Shown here piece by piece: positions 45,501 to 60,500 of a stretch of DNA of 64,000 nucleotides; positions within the stretch are counted from its first letter, which is position 1; every line of letters starts with the position of its first letter. The stretch comes from Pleodorina starrii (lineage: Eukaryota; Chlorophyta; Chlorophyceae; Chlamydomonadales; Volvocaceae), in NCBI GenBank assembly GCA_030267565.1, contig BRXU01000001.1, positions 8,066,001 to 8,130,000 on the forward strand, in the 5' to 3' direction. The position numbers and the translations under genes were made by a program. The notes under the pieces are model-generated. The model saw nothing but the letters and a program-made list of their open reading frames with translations. It was not told where the DNA came from and did no database searches.

Positions 45501-48500
45501 GGCACATTTCCGAGTTACGAATGCCCGTGTACTGTGATGAGACACCTGACGCATACTACTGAGGGGCTCCTATTGCCGTTACTCAACGGTCTACCCTAAG
45601 TGTTTATGGGTGGACGCAAGCATGAGTTTCACAATAAGCGGGAGCGAGACAGGAAAACACACTTTCGGGGGGCCTGACACTGAGGGATCCACACCGTTAG
45701 TTGACCTAACCCGGTCACCTCCGTGCCTTGGAGCGAGGCTTACCTGTGCCAGTCCTTGCAGAAGTTAACGTGGCCCGTCAGGTTGCTGCAGTTTCAAGGA
45801 CGACACACGGCGCAAACAGGATTTGGGTTGAGGTTCGGCCGTTGACTGGACGACATCCGTAGGCGTGTGGGGAGCGGGCCAAGGGGTCGGTTGACACAAT
45901 ATACCGCCTTATGCCTTCTGGCATTCCAGCGATCCTAATAAGTCACGACCGACCGAACGGCAACACCAAGTAACGAACGCGGCTTTCTTGATGCAAGTTG
46001 TCATTACAGTTGGTCTTCAATCTTAACTGCCCCCTATCCGGCAACAGTCAATTCCAACCTCCCCCAGAAACGCCCGCCTGTCAGGCAAGCCACTTCAGTC
46101 GACCGCCAGCCCCTCCTCCCATCGCCCCCCCCGATCCGGCCACAGCCTTACATCGTCCTCAGTTTGGTCATCATGAGCCAGGTGCTGGGAATGGGGCCCT
46201 CAATGAGGCCCTGACCCGTCTCGTCGCTCAGGTCCCTGGGTAGCATAGCGAAGACGTAACAGAGGCATGCGTCTGTTATGTTTCTGGGACTAAATACAGC
46301 AATCCTCCGGGCAGACTGCTGCTAGCAAGCACACATGAGATTCATATTTACAGTGTCAGAGATCAGCTGGCTGCTGGCCTGCGCAACGGGCGGCTGTATT
46401 ACGCTAAAACTGAGCCGTCGGAATCCAGGCTTGCGACCTGTGCGTGTGGTTGGTCCTGAATAGAACTGCCAACACATGCTGCTCACACCCTAACCAAGGA
46501 AACTCACAGGTATTCCAGGTTCCTCAGCAGCGCCCACTCGGATGGCAGGAAGCCCTGGACCACCGGCCTGCTGCGCCATGTCTGCGACGGGTGGCGGCCG
46601 TCCAGCGTGCGCTTAATGGTGATGCGCTTGAGGGTGTCCGGCAGGAAGGGCCGGGCGGCGAGTGGGTCTGGCACCGGGGGCGGTATGACTCTGGGGTAGC
46701 TCTGGTTGCCGTACTTGACACTCTCCAGGGATTTCCGCAGCTCCGCGCTCCACTCAAGGCGAGCCCGGCCGGACCACCTGGGAGCGAATGGTCAGCAAGG
46801 GGCGGGCAAACACAATTTGGACATGACGTTATCTTGTCGTTTATTTCAGTCCTATCCCTTCATATGGAGTTACGGATGCTTTGCTCAACCCGCACTTGTG
46901 GACGGCAGCCAAACCAGGGGAGCCTGGCTGCTGCTCCGACCCTTCGGCCGCTCACCTCATTGCATTTAGCTCCGTGAAGGGTGCGAACAGGCACTTGTCC
47001 ATCGCCACGTTCCGCAGCGCCAGGTTGGGGTTGAGGCTGGACACGTTGCGGCTCACCAGCGCCCGGCCCACACCGCAGGGGTCTGGAAACGCAGGCAGGA
47101 TGTGAAGATGGTGAGCACGAGGAGGTACAGTACAAACCAAAAAGGTGTTATCAGCGCTGCCAGCAGTATGGCAAACTGTCAATAAACATGTAATAGGCCA
47201 GGCTTCTGAGCATCTGCTGTTAATGACACACGCGACACCATAACCCAGACCTCTTACCCAACATCATTGTGAAGTAGCTTGGCGCAACGTTGTGTGCAGC
47301 CTCTCTTGGAAACCCAAACTCCGAAAGATTGAAAGTTTGGCCATTCAGGCGATCACAGTTCCACGTGGTATGGTTGAAGCTGCGACGGTGGGGTGAATGT
47401 TGGTGTGCATCCGGGTGAGGATGTGATATGAGGGCAAAGCCTGGAAGCCACACGCATCAGCGGGAGCTATTCGATATATAGGCAAACATGGCTTCATAAC
47501 CTTCCGGCTCAAGCCCAGCTGACGAAACGCAAAGTGAAGTCATTATTAGTTAGCCAAGCAAGCAACGCTCATATACGCTCCTCCGACCACACCGTGGCAG
47601 TTGTGGCATGGTTTGTGGTGTACATCCCCCCTCCCGATCCGTGTCTCTGGCGTTTAGGTCCTCAACACATAGGGCCACGTAATCTCCTTTAATAACCCTC
47701 GCACGTCTCACAGGTCGAAGGTGGAGCCGTCAGGTCCGCTCCGGTCGGGTATAACGGCCAGCAGCTCGTGCTCGGGCCGGAAAGACACATCCTCAAAGTA
47801 GCTGTGCGGGCGGGGGGAGATGTCGTACACAGATATACACAAGCGGAAGGCATAAGCTAGGGGGTTTGAAACGATCCTGCTCTCTTGTGTTGCTGTCGAC
47901 TCTCAGCCCCACTCTAAGGTGTGCGACTCATGACCGAATTTGTCAGCCCGAATCCCCGTCGTGCGGCCAATGACCCAAGACGATATCCCCACCGCCTAGC
48001 CTCGCCCCAACATACAGACCGGTCACCAACCGCACAGCCTATCAAGGCCGCACCATAAATGTATCGTTGTACACCCGTAATTCAATCAACGCCCAGCCCA
48101 CAACTCTACCAATCAACGTTCAAATCCAAAGCGGTTAGCCCCGTGCCCAGCCCGGCTCAGCTCAGCTCAGCTCAGCTCAGCTCACATTTCCTCCAGCGGC
48201 AGGCACACCAGATCATCCACCAGGCTGAACTCGGGGGGCCGTGTGAGGTCGATGGAGGGGTGGTGCCATGCGGGCGTGTGGCGCAGCGAGCTGCAGGGGT
48301 TGTCACGCCATCTCGTGTGATTGCCATAGAACGTGGAGATACTGAGAACAGTTGCCTAATTAGTAAGAACCGTTGTCGGTTAGTTAGGAGCCGTTGGGTG
48401 TGGCCCCTTCGGATCAGCTTCCGTGCACCGTTTCCGTGCGACGACAGAGTCGTCGACACTTTGTTGTTAATACATTTATTTGTTGGCATTATACGGGGCC

Positions 48501-51500
48501 CCGACTGAGCAAGAAGCAATACAGTGCGGGTTCCCCTGGAGGTACGAAAAGTGCATTGCGCGGGCTTGTTATAGTCCGGCGGCCGTGCGAGACACCTTAT
48601 CTGTGTCTCGCACTTTGCAGTGTTAAGACTCTAAGTAGCATACAGTCACAGATCCGCGATTGACAGACCGCGTGACGCAGTCTTTGTAAGTTCTTTCGGT
48701 GATCCGTTTCGGTAATCCGTCCTCCGAGGAGGACATCGTGCCCAGGTCGCCCTAGGAGAGAGCTGCGTAGCTCGTCTCCCGAAGGCGCGTGCTCTTCCGT
48801 CAGTGCGAGACACAGATGTAATGTTCGGAAAAGGCGTACTCGAGTATGGGGTATTTCTGATCCGCCAGTATATGTAGTCGTAGACCGCTGCTGTTACCGA
48901 GCTGTGCGAGCGTCTGGCGTAGAGTCGGTGTAGTAGACCAGCCATATCGCGTTGACGGCGTCCTTTCTCGATAGGTCCGCTGCCCAACCCCCCCCCGCCC
49001 TCAACCGCGATATGGTTTTTCGGGGGAGAACACCGTTCCGACTGGGACTCGATCCCGTGACCGTTGCGAGCACAGATGTAATGTTCGGAAAAGGCGTACT
49101 CGAGTGTCCGGTGGCAGTGAGGGCGAGGGGATAAGCGCCGGGTCACCGTCCTTGAAGGTATAGACATCAGCTGTTTAGATTCAAGCAACCAACACCAGTA
49201 AGGGCACACAGAGTGCAAGCAACCCTATGCATGTAACTGGACGCGTTCTTATCACCAACTTACATGCGCTTAACGATGTTTCGCGTCACGCTCGTCTGGC
49301 CAATGCCCCCATCGTTGATGATGCGGCGGGCTGTGTCGTTGCGGTACTGCGTCCCGTGCACATGGAAGACGTCAGTACTGCCGTGTGTGCATGAAACAGC
49401 CAGTAGAGGGTCATCAGCGCCAGCGGGCGGTGAGGCCCCTCGGGCACTGAAGGCGTTGAAGTTGCATACGCTGGGCCGCGCGCCAGAACCCCTGCACCAC
49501 AATCGGACGCGACCAAACAGCATGTGTTCATCACCTGCCAATAAAGGCGTGGAAATATATCCTCTTCACACAGAGAGTGCCCACTTCCCTTCAGAAAGAG
49601 AGGGACGGCGGAGGACACTTACCAGGCGGGGTAGGTGCTGCACCAGTCCGGAGTGGTTGCGTTTGGAGGGTGGCTGAAGCTGTACGACTGGTCGAGGAGG
49701 CTGAGCGCACAGCATGTGGTGTTGGGGTCGCTCAGCGCGGCGCCTGAACAAAGAGGAAGATTGGTCGTTACAGGAAAGATCCAGAGGGCTGTTTAAACGG
49801 CCTTCGGATGTTTGAAAGCCCGCCCTTTTATCTCAGATGCGACGCCCCTGGTCGTTCTAGTCACCAGCCAACGCGCAAGCCCAGCTAGCTGCCCACGCAC
49901 CGCCCGGCTCGCAGTACGTCTGGGTGGTGCAGTCGGGTGCGCACTCCAGGGCCGAGGCGTAATACTGGGCCTGGCAGTTGTTCACACAGCGCCAGGGCGC
50001 GGTCCCGAAGCCAATGCGGGTGGCCACCTCGGGCCGGCTCCAGAAGCTGATGTCGCCGCTGAGGATGAAGCGCAGCACCGCCTTGTCTGCGGGCATCGGG
50101 CGCCGGGCGTTGGACAAGCGGTCTCGGATAAGCGCCAACAAAGCCAGACTGAAAAGGTACGCAATGACGGGAAGGGTTTGAAATCTAAATACCGCCGCAG
50201 CGACACAAACTTACGTTGTTCGTTCAAGTCCTCCGAAGCGTCCCAGGGGCCGTAAGGTACCAGCAGTGGTGGCAATGGGGATGGAGTTGGGGGTGGGCTT
50301 GGCTTAGGGCTGGGTGGCAAGGGCGGACGAGGACGTGTAGGCATCTTGGGGAGCCAATTCCATGCACCATTCCATTTCCCTGGCATGCCGGGCATGCTGG
50401 GCGGCTGAGGTGGGGCATTGGGCAGCATCGGAGAAGTGCCGGGCAGAGGTGGAAGCCGCGGCGGGCGTGGCGGAGAGGCGGCAGTGCTGGAGGATGCCGG
50501 CGGAAAGGGGGGCGCCGAGGGAGTGTCTGGCGGCCTGGGTGACACAGGCGGCAGCGGAGGCCTCGCCGCTGTGGCTGGCATGAAGGGCGAGCTCCTCTCA
50601 CAGAGCTGCGCGCGCTCGTGAGATACGCCATAGTAGTCCCAGGCCCCGCTGGTGTCGGAGGGTCCCTCAAGGGTGTAGTTGCGGGCAGCGAACTGATCGC
50701 TGAATATGTCCCAGCAACACTTGCCGTCCGGGGCGATGACGGCGGTGTAGCCGGCTGCGATTGAGGGTGGGAGCCCGATAAGGGCGGCAAACGGGACGGT
50801 AAGTGAGGGTGCTTGGACACATTCCTTTAGTCTAGGAAATGCCCCAGAGACGCCGACCTGCGGCTGCCGTTGCTATTATGCGCCGATGCTGACGCACGGC
50901 GCGTTTCCAACGCTCTGGAAGGAAACATGCCTTCTTGTGATTGGCGCTCAGCAAAGAGACATACGCTGGCGGTGGCGGTGGATGACCAGCTCACCTTCTT
51001 CTGTGCTTTCATCGTACCACTGCCAGCCGGCGCCGTCCATGTCAAAGACCGTGATGTTCCATTGAAACTTCTTGTCGGTCCAATCTATTGGCCCATAGTA
51101 CCGCTTGTGGAGGCCCCACACAGCGCCGTACGGAGTTTCCTGGGCAAACGCCTGAATTTGGTATGACACGATCCTGTCCAGCACGGGAGAAGTGGCACAT
51201 TTCCGAGTTAAGAATGCCCGTGTACTGTGATGACACACCTGACGCATACTACTGAGGGGCTCCTATTGCCGTTACTCAACGGTCTACCCTAAGTGTTTAT
51301 GGGTGGACGCAAGCATGAGTTTCACAATAAGCGGGAGCGAGACAGGAAAACACACTTTCGGGGGGCCTGACACTGAGGGAATTACGCCGTTAGTTGACCT
51401 AACCCGTTCAACTCCGTGCTTGGGAGCGAGGCTTACCTGTGCCAGTCCTTGCAGAAGTTAACGTGGCCCGTCAGGTTGCTGCAGTTTCAAGGACGACACA

Positions 51501-54500
51501 CGGCGCAAACAGAATTTAGGTTGAGGTTCGGCCGTTGACTGGACGACATCCGTAGGCGTGTGGCTGGGGAGCTGGCTTATGGGTTAACACAATTTAGCAA
51601 TCCGATATGCCTTCTGGCATTCCAGCGATCCTAAAAAGGCACGACCGACCGAACGGCAACACCAAGTAATGAACGCGGCTTTCTTGATGCAAGTTGTTCA
51701 CAACTGTTGGTCTTCAATCTTAACTGCCCCCTATCCGGCAACAGTCAACTCCAACCTCCCCCAGAAACGCCCGCCTGCCAGGCAAGCCACTTCAGTCGAC
51801 CGCCAGCCCCTCCTCCTATCGTCCCCTCCCCCTCGATCCGGCCACAGCCTCACATGGTCCTCAGCTTGGTCATCATGAGCCAGGTGCTGGGAATGGGGCC
51901 CTCAATGAGGCCCTGACCCGTCTCGTCGCTCAGGTCACTGCGTGGCATAGCGAAGACGTAACAGAGGCATGCGTCTGCTATGCTTCTGGGCATACATACA
52001 GCAATCCTCCGGGCAGACTGCTGCTAGCAAATATGAGATTCATGTTTACAGTGTCAGAGATCAGCTGGCTGCTGGCGTGCGCAACGGGCTGCTGTATTAC
52101 GTTAAAACTGAGCCGTCGGAATCCAGGCTTGTGACCTGTGCGTGTGGTTGGTCCTGAATATAACTGTCAACACATGCTGCTCTCACCCCACCCATGGACA
52201 CTCACAGGTACTCCAGGTTCCTCAGCAGCGCCCACTCGGATGGCAGGAAGCCCTGGACCACCGGCCTGCTGCGCCATGTCTGCGACGGGTGGCGGCCGTC
52301 CAGCGTGCGCTTGATGGTGATGCGCTTGAGCGTGTCGGGCAGGAAGGGCCGGGCGGCGACCGGGTCTGGCACCGGGGGCGGTATGACTCTGGGGTAGCTC
52401 TGGTTGCCGTACTTGACACTCTCCAGGGATTTCCGCAGCTCCGCGCTCCACTCAAGGCGAGCCCGGCCGGACCACCTGGGAGCGAATGGGCAGCAAGGGG
52501 CGGGCAAACACAATGTTGACATGACGTTATCTTGTCGTTTATTTCAGTCCTATCTCTTCATATGGAGTTACGGATGCCCAACCCCCATCCACTTGTGGAC
52601 GTTTTAGCCAAACCAGGGGATCCTGGCTGCTGTGCCGGCCCTTCGGCCGCTCACCTCATGGCGTTCAGTTCCGTGAAGGGTGCAAACAGGCACTTGTCCA
52701 TCGCCACGTTCCGCAGCGCCAGGTTGGGGTTGATGCTGGACACGTTGCGGCTCACCAGCGCCCGGCCCACACCGCAGGGGTCTGGAAACGCAGGCAGGAT
52801 GTGAAGTTGGTGAGCGCGAGGAGGTACAGTACAAACCCAAAAAGGTGTTATCAGCGCTGCCAGCAGTATGACAAACTGTCAATAAACATGTAGTAAGCCA
52901 GGCTTCTGAGCATCTGCTGTTAATGACACACGCGACACCATATCCCAGACCTCTTACCTAACATCATGGTGAAGTAGCTCGGCGCAACGTTGTGTGCAGC
53001 CTCCCCTGGAAATCCAAACTCCGAAAGATTGAAGGTTTGGCCATTCAGGCGATCACAGTTCCACGTGGTATGGTTGAAGCTGCGACGGTGGGGTGAATGT
53101 TGGTGTGCATCCGGGTGAGGATGTGATATGAGGGCAAAGGCTGGAAGCCACACGCATCAGCGGGAGCTATTCGATAGGCAAACATGGCTTCAGTACCTTC
53201 CGGCTCAAGCCCAGCTGACGAAACGCAAAGTGAAGTCATTATTAGTTAGCCAAGCAAGCGACGCTCATATACGCTCCTCCGACCACACTGTGGCAGTTGT
53301 GGTTGCGGCATGGTTTGTGGTGTACATCCCCCTCCCGATCCGTGTCTCTGGCATTTAGGTCACGTAATCTCCTTCAACAACCCGCGCACGTCTCACAGGT
53401 CGAAGGTGGAGCCGTCAGGTCCGCTCCGGTCCGGTATAACGGCCAGCAGCTCGTGCTCGGGCCGGAAAGACACGTCCTCAAAGTAGCTGTGCGGGCGGGG
53501 AGAAGATGTCGTACACAAGAGGAAGGCATAAGCTACGGGGTTTGAAACGATCTTGCTCTCTTGTGTTGCTGTCGACTCTCAGCCCCACTCTAAGGTGTGC
53601 GACTCATGACCGAATTTCTCAGCCCGAATCCCCGTCGTGCGGCCAATGACCCAAGACGATATCCCCACCGCCTAGCCTCGCCCCAACATACAGACCGGTC
53701 ACCAACCGCACAGCCTATCAAGGCCGCACCACAAATGTATCGTTGTACACCCGTAATTCAATCAACGCCCAGCCCACAACTCTACCAATCAACGTTCAAA
53801 TCCAAAGCGGTTAGCCCCGTGCCCAGCCCGGCTCAGCTCAGCTCAGCTCTGCTCAGCTCACATTTCCTCCAGCGGCAGGCACACCAGATCATCCACCAGG
53901 CTGAACTCGGGGGACTGTGTGAGGTCGATGGAGGGGTGGTGCCATGCGGGCGTGTGGTGCAGCGAACTGCAGGGGTCCGGTGGCAGTGAGGGCGAGGGGA
54001 TAAGCGCCGGGTCACCGTCCTTGAAGGTATACACATCAGCTGTTTAGATTCAAGCCACCATCACCAGTAACGGCACACGAGTGCAAGGTAACCCTATGCA
54101 TGTAACTGGACGCATTCTTATCACCACCTTACATGCGCTTAACGATGTTGCGCGTCACGCTCGTCTGGCCAATGCCCCCATCGTTGATGATGCGGCGGGC
54201 TGTGTCGTTGCGGTACTGCGTCCCGTGCACATGGAAGACGTCAGTACTGCCGTGTGTGCATGAAATAGCCAGTAGAGGGTCATCAGCGCCAGCGGGCGGT
54301 GAGGCCCCTCGGGCGCTGAAGGCGTTGAAGTTGCATACGCTGGGCCGCGCGCCAGAACCCCTGCACCACAATCGGACGCGACCGCACAGCATGTGTTCAT
54401 CACCTGCCAATGAAGGCATGGAAATACTCCCTCTTCACACAGAGAGTGCCCACTGCCCTTCAACAAAAGAGGGACGGCGGAGGACACTTACCAGGCGGGG

Positions 54501-57500
54501 TAGGTGCTGCACCAGTCCGGAGTGGTTGCGTTTGGAGGGTGGCTGAAGCTGTACGACTGGTCGAGGAGGCTGAGCGCACAGCATGTGGTGTTGGGGTCGC
54601 TCAGCGCGGCGCCTGAACAAAGAGGAAGATTGGTTGTTACAGGAGAGATCCAGAGGGCTGTTTAAACGGCCTTCGGATGTGACGCCCCTGGTCGTTCTAG
54701 TCACCAGCCAACGCGCAATCAAGCCCAGCAAGCTGCCCACGCACCGCCCGGCTCGCAGTACGTCTGGGTGGTGCAGTCGGGCGCGCACTCCAGGGCCGAG
54801 GGGTAATACTGGGCCTGGCAGTTGTCCACACAGCGCCAGGGCGCGGTCCCGAAGCCAATGCGGGTGGCCACCTCGGGCCGGCTCCAGAATCTGGTGTCGC
54901 CGCTGAGGATGAAGCGCAGCACCGCCTTGTCTGCGGGCATCGGGCGCCGGGCGTTGGACAAGCGGTCTCGGATAAGCGCCAACAAAGCCAGACTTTGAAG
55001 GCGTTCAATATCAGGTACGCAATGACGGGAAGGGTTTGAAATCTAAATACCGCCGCAGCGACACAAACTTACGTTGTTCGTTCAAGTCCTCCGAAGCGTC
55101 CCAGGGGCCGTAAGGTACCAGCAGTGGTGGCAATGGGGATGGAGTTGGGGGTGGGCTTGGCTTAGGGCTGGGTGGCAAGGGCGGACGAGGACGTGTAGGC
55201 ATCTTGGGGAGCCAATTCCATGCACCATTCCATTTCCCTGGCATGCCAGGCAGGCTGGGCGGCTGAGGTGGGGCATTGGGCAGCATCGGAGAAGTGCCGG
55301 GCAGTGGTGGAAGCCGCGGCGGGCGTGGCGGAGAGGCGACAGTGCTGGAGGATGCCGGCGGAAAGGGGGGCGCCGAGGGAGTGTCTGGCGGCCTGGGTGA
55401 CACAGGCGGCAGCGGAGGCCTCGCCGCTGTGGCTGGCATGAAGGGCGAGCTCCTCTCACAGAGCTGCGCGCGCTCGTAAGATACGCCATAGTAGTCCCAG
55501 GCCCCGCTGGTGTCGGAGGGTCCCTCAAGGGTGTAGTTGCGGGCAGCGAACTGATCGCTGAATATGTCCCAGCAACACTTGCCGTCCGGGGCGATGACGG
55601 CGGTGTAGCCGGCTGCGATTGAGGGTGGGAGCCCGATAAGGGCGGCAAACGGGACGGTAAGTGAGGGTGCTTGGACACATTCCTTTAGTCTAGGAAATGC
55701 CCCAGAGACGCCGACCTGCGACGGCTGTCGCTATTATGCGCCGATGCTGACGCACGGCGCGTTTCCAACGCTCTGGAAGGAAACATGCCTTCTTGTGATT
55801 GGCGCTTAGCAAAGAGACATACGCTGGCGGAGGTGGTGGATGACCGGCTCACCTTCTCCTGTGCTTTCATCGTACCACTGCCAGCCGGCGCCGTCCATGT
55901 CAAAGACCGTGATGTTCCATTGGAACTTCTTGTCGGTCCAATCTATTGGCCCATAGTACCGCTTGTGGAGGCCCCACACAGCGCCGTACGGAGTTTCCTG
56001 GGCAAACGCCTGAATTTGGTATGACACGATCCTGTCCAGCACGGGAGAAGTGGCACATTTCCGAGTTAAGAATGCCCGTGTACTGTGATGACACACCTGA
56101 CGCATACTACTGAGGGGCTCCTATTGCCGTTACTCAACGGTCTACCCTACGTGTTTATGGGTGGACGCAAGCATGAGTTTCACAATAAGCGGGAGCGAGA
56201 CAGGACAAGGGGTTGGTGTCGGCTTCCTTGAAGCCGGAAAAAGGGCGGGGCCCCGTTCAATCCGTACGGGTTAAGTTGAGTGCTAGGGCGGTGAGGGCGT
56301 GAAGTGTGAGAGTGTGCTTTATTCCCGAAATGCCTGCTAGCCGAGTCGTTAGAAAGGCCTGCCGGCGCCCTGCGAAGCGCGTCATCCCGCCGGGTGCATG
56401 AGCGCCAGGGCAGAGTCTGCCCTGATGAGCGCATCGACCGAAATACGGCATCATTTCCAAAGCGAGCGGCGAGGGCGTCAAGTGTGAGAGTGTCGACATT
56501 CCTGCTGATAGACAGCCAGAGCTTTATATCTGAAATGCCTGCGGCTTCAGCAATCCGCCCCATGTTTAGCATTGCTCGCCGTCTCGGCACTGTGTAACTC
56601 TACTTCCGGCAAGCGCATTGGCTTAAGTTATTTGGCAGTAGACATGGCACGTATCATTCACATATTACGCAGGCTGACTTGCAAATAGAATGACAGCGAA
56701 ACTGTTAGTTTGCGAGGGCCGCGACGACATGCGCATGTACTTGCCGGCGAGAGTGCACAGGCTTCGCTACCGAGGTATTCGCCGTATCGTAGAGCAGGCT
56801 TGACAACTTTAACATTAGGACCGGGACTGTGGAAGTCCCCTGGGTTGCCGACTGCATCGTGCGTGCATTGGCGGCTTGGCGTCCAACAACCAGCAGTTTG
56901 CCCCTCATGGTTTGCTTCTTGCAATCTTTGTAATAGTAATATGCGTCAAGACGATCGGACTGTGGTGTGGTCGCGGGAAGAATGTTCGCAATGCAAACTT
57001 AGTTGGTCGCCGAAATGAAGATTCATTTCACGCCGTCATGTCAGAAATCCACTTTGAGGAACGATGAATCTTCTGGAATTAATTATAGTCCGAGAGGCCT
57101 TGGTTTGACCTCGGCCTCGGTCCATGGAGACTGCAAAACTGGTTTGTACTCATGTGATGTTGGGTTCCTATAATAAATTTACCGTGCAATATAGAATGTA
57201 ATCTTTTACTTATGCAGACTTTCTGATGGCCGAAAGTCTGCACTTTGGTTAGGACACCACAGTCCACAGTCCACAGTCCACAGTCCACAGTTCACAGGCC
57301 ACACGGAACCCAGAACCCAGAACCCAGAACCCAGAACCCAGACACGGACATGGGCAATCCTACAGGGCGGGGCCCCCCCGGGCGCTTCGCGCTGGGGCCC
57401 CGCCCAAAAACACACTTTCGGGGGGCCTGACACTGAGGGATCCACGCCGTTAGTTGACCTAACCCGGTCACCTCCGTGCCTTGGAGCGAGGCTTACCTGT

Positions 57501-60500
57501 GCCAGTCCTTGCAGAAGTTAACGTGGCCCGTCAGGTTGCTGCAGTTTCAAGGACGACACACGGCGCAAATAGGATTAAGGTTGGGGTTCGGCCGTTGACT
57601 GGACGACATCCGTAGGCGTGTGGCTGGGGAGCTGGCTTATGGGTTAACACAATTTAGCAATCCGATATGCCTTCTGGCATTCCAGCGATCCTAAAAAGGC
57701 ACGACCGACCGAACGGCAACACCAAGTAATGAACGCGGCTTTCTTGATGCAAGTTGTTCACAACTGTTGGTCTTCAATCTTAACTGCCCCCTATCCGGCA
57801 ACAGTCAATTCCAACCTCCCCCAGAAACGACCGCCTGCCAGGCAAGCCACTTCAGTCGACCGCCAGCCCCTCCTCCTATCGTCCCCTCCCCCTCGATCCG
57901 GCCACAGCCTCACATGGTCCTCAGTTTGGTCATCATGAGCCAGGTGCTGGGAATGGGGCCCTCGATGAGGCCCTGACCCGTCTCGTCGCTCAGGTCCCTG
58001 GTTAGCATAGCGAAGACGTAACAGAGGCATGCGTCTATTATGCTTCTGGGCATACATACAGCAATCCTCCGGGCAGACTGCTGCTAGCAAGCAAATACGA
58101 GATTCATGTTTACAGTGTCAGAGATCAGCTGGCTGCTGGCGTGCGCAACGGGCTGCTGTATCACGCTAAAACTGAGCCGTCGGAATCCAGGCTTGCGACC
58201 TGTGCGTGTGGTTGGTCCTGAATATAACTGTCAACACATGCTGCTCTCACCCCACCCATGGACACTCACATGTACTCCAGGTTCCTCAGCAGCGCCCACT
58301 CGGATGGCAGGAAGCCCTGGACCACCGGCCTGCTGCGCCATGTCTGCGACGGGTGGCGGCCGTCCAGCGTGCGCTTGATGGTGATGCGCTTGAGCGTGTC
58401 GGGCAGGAAGGGCCGGGCGGCGACCGGGTCTGGCACCGGGGGCGGTATGACTCTGGGGTAGCTCTGGTTGCCGTACTTGACACTCTCCAGGGATTTTCGC
58501 AGCTCCGCGCTCCACTCAAGGCGAGCCCGGCCGGACCACCTGGGAGCGAATGGGCAGCAAGGGGCGGGCAAACACAATGTTGACATGACGTTATCTTGTC
58601 GTTTATTTCAGCCCTATCTCTTCATATGGAGTTACGGATGCCCAACCCCCATCCACTTGTGGACGTTTTAGCCAAACCAGGGGAGCCTGGCTGCTGTGCC
58701 GGCCCTTCGGCCGCTCACCTCATTGCATTTAGCTCCGTGAAGGGTGCAAACAGGCACTTGTCCATCGCCACGTTCCGCAGCGCCAGGTTGGGGTTGAGGC
58801 TGGACACGTTGCGGCTCACCAGCGCCCGGCCCACACCGCAGGGGTCTGGAAACGCAGGCAGGATGTGAAGTTGGTGAGCGCGAGGAGGTACAGTACAAAC
58901 CCAAAAAGGTGTTATCAGCGCTGCCAGCAGTATGACAAACTGTCAATAAACATGTAGTAAGCCAGGCTTCTGAGCATCTGCTGTTAATGACACACGCGAC
59001 ACCATAACCCAGACCTCTTACCTAACATCATGGTGAAGTAGCTCGGCGCAACGTTGTGTGCAGCCTCCCCTGGAAATCCAAACTCCGAAAGATTGAAGGT
59101 TTGGCCATTCAGGCGATCACAGTTCCACGTGGTATGGTTGAAGCTGCGACGGTGGGGTGAATGTTGGTGTGCATCCGGGTGAGGATGTGATATGAGGGCA
59201 AAGGCTGGAAGCCACACGCATCAGCGGGAGCTATTCGATACATAGGCAAACATGGCTTCATAACCTTCCGGCTCAAGCCCAGCTGACGAAATGCAAAGTG
59301 AAGTCACTGTCATCCTCCCGATCCGTATAGATGGTCACATAATGCCCACGTAATCTCCTTTTACCACCCTCGCACGTCTCACAGGTCGAAGGTGGAGCCG
59401 TCAGGTCCGCTCCGGTCCGGTATAACGGCCAGCAGCTCGTGCTCGGGCCGGAAAGACACGTCCTCAAAGTAGCTGTGCGGGCGGGGAGAAGATGTCGTAC
59501 ACTGATATGCACAAGAGGAAGGCATAAGCTACGGGGTTTGAATTTGTCTTGCTCTCATGTGCTGCTGTCGCCTCTCAGCCCAAATCCCCGGCGTCTACCC
59601 ATAATTCAATCAACGCCAAGCCCACAACTCTACCAATCAACGTTCAAATCCAAAGCGGTTAGCATGGTGAGCAGCCCAAACAGAAATCATCAGGCCCCGG
59701 CTCAGCTCAGCTCAGCTCAGCTCACATTTCCTCCAGCGGCAGGCACACCAGGTCATCCACCAGGCTGAACTCGGGGGGCCGTGTGAGGTCGATGGAGGGG
59801 TGGTGCCAGGCGGGCGTGTGGCGCAGCGAACTGCAGGGGTCCGGTGGCAGTGAGGGCGAGGGGATAAGCGCCGGGTCACCGTCCTTGAAGGTATACACAT
59901 CAGCTGTTTAGATTCAAAAAGCCACCATCACCAGTAACGGCACACAGAGTGCAAGGTACTAGGGTTGGCTGGCATACTATACTAGAAAAGAGTATTAGTA
60001 TAGTATAGTACTATTATAGTACTATTTCCTAGTTGGAGGCCGAAAAATGACACTATTTACGACAGCCGTACAGAGTATTATAGTATACTATAATATAGTA
60101 CTATGTAGTACTATCGGGACCCCGGAATAGTACGTTTTATATGTGGCAACCGGCAGGTCGGCCGCCGCCGTCTTATACTTAGAATTCAAAGTGTGTAACG
60201 ACAGACAGCACATCGATTGTGCACCCTTTTAGTTGTTGAAATGCCTCCGAGGGCAGACCCAGCGAAAAGGGGCCTGCAACCTGGTCCTGATGTGCCAGCT
60301 GAAGTCGCTGCTGCGCGTAGGAAGCAATATGATAAGCTGAAAAGCCAAAAGGCGAACGCAAAGACCGGTAGCCTGTGGGAGAATTTTACAGTAGAGTGGG
60401 TTGACGGCGAGGTCAAGCTGATCTGCATCTTCTGCGACGTCGTCTTCAGCGCCTCGAACCCCTCGTATACGAACAATCATCACGTGGTATCGGGCGCTTG

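Noticed and set aside
48186..49107. The 805-bp insertion as a disruption of a coding exon
   Set aside because: I first extended exon 5 upstream through [11 protein letters not shown]. Phase and the gene L copy show that the exon begins after CTGCAG at 48290, so the insertion is intronic.
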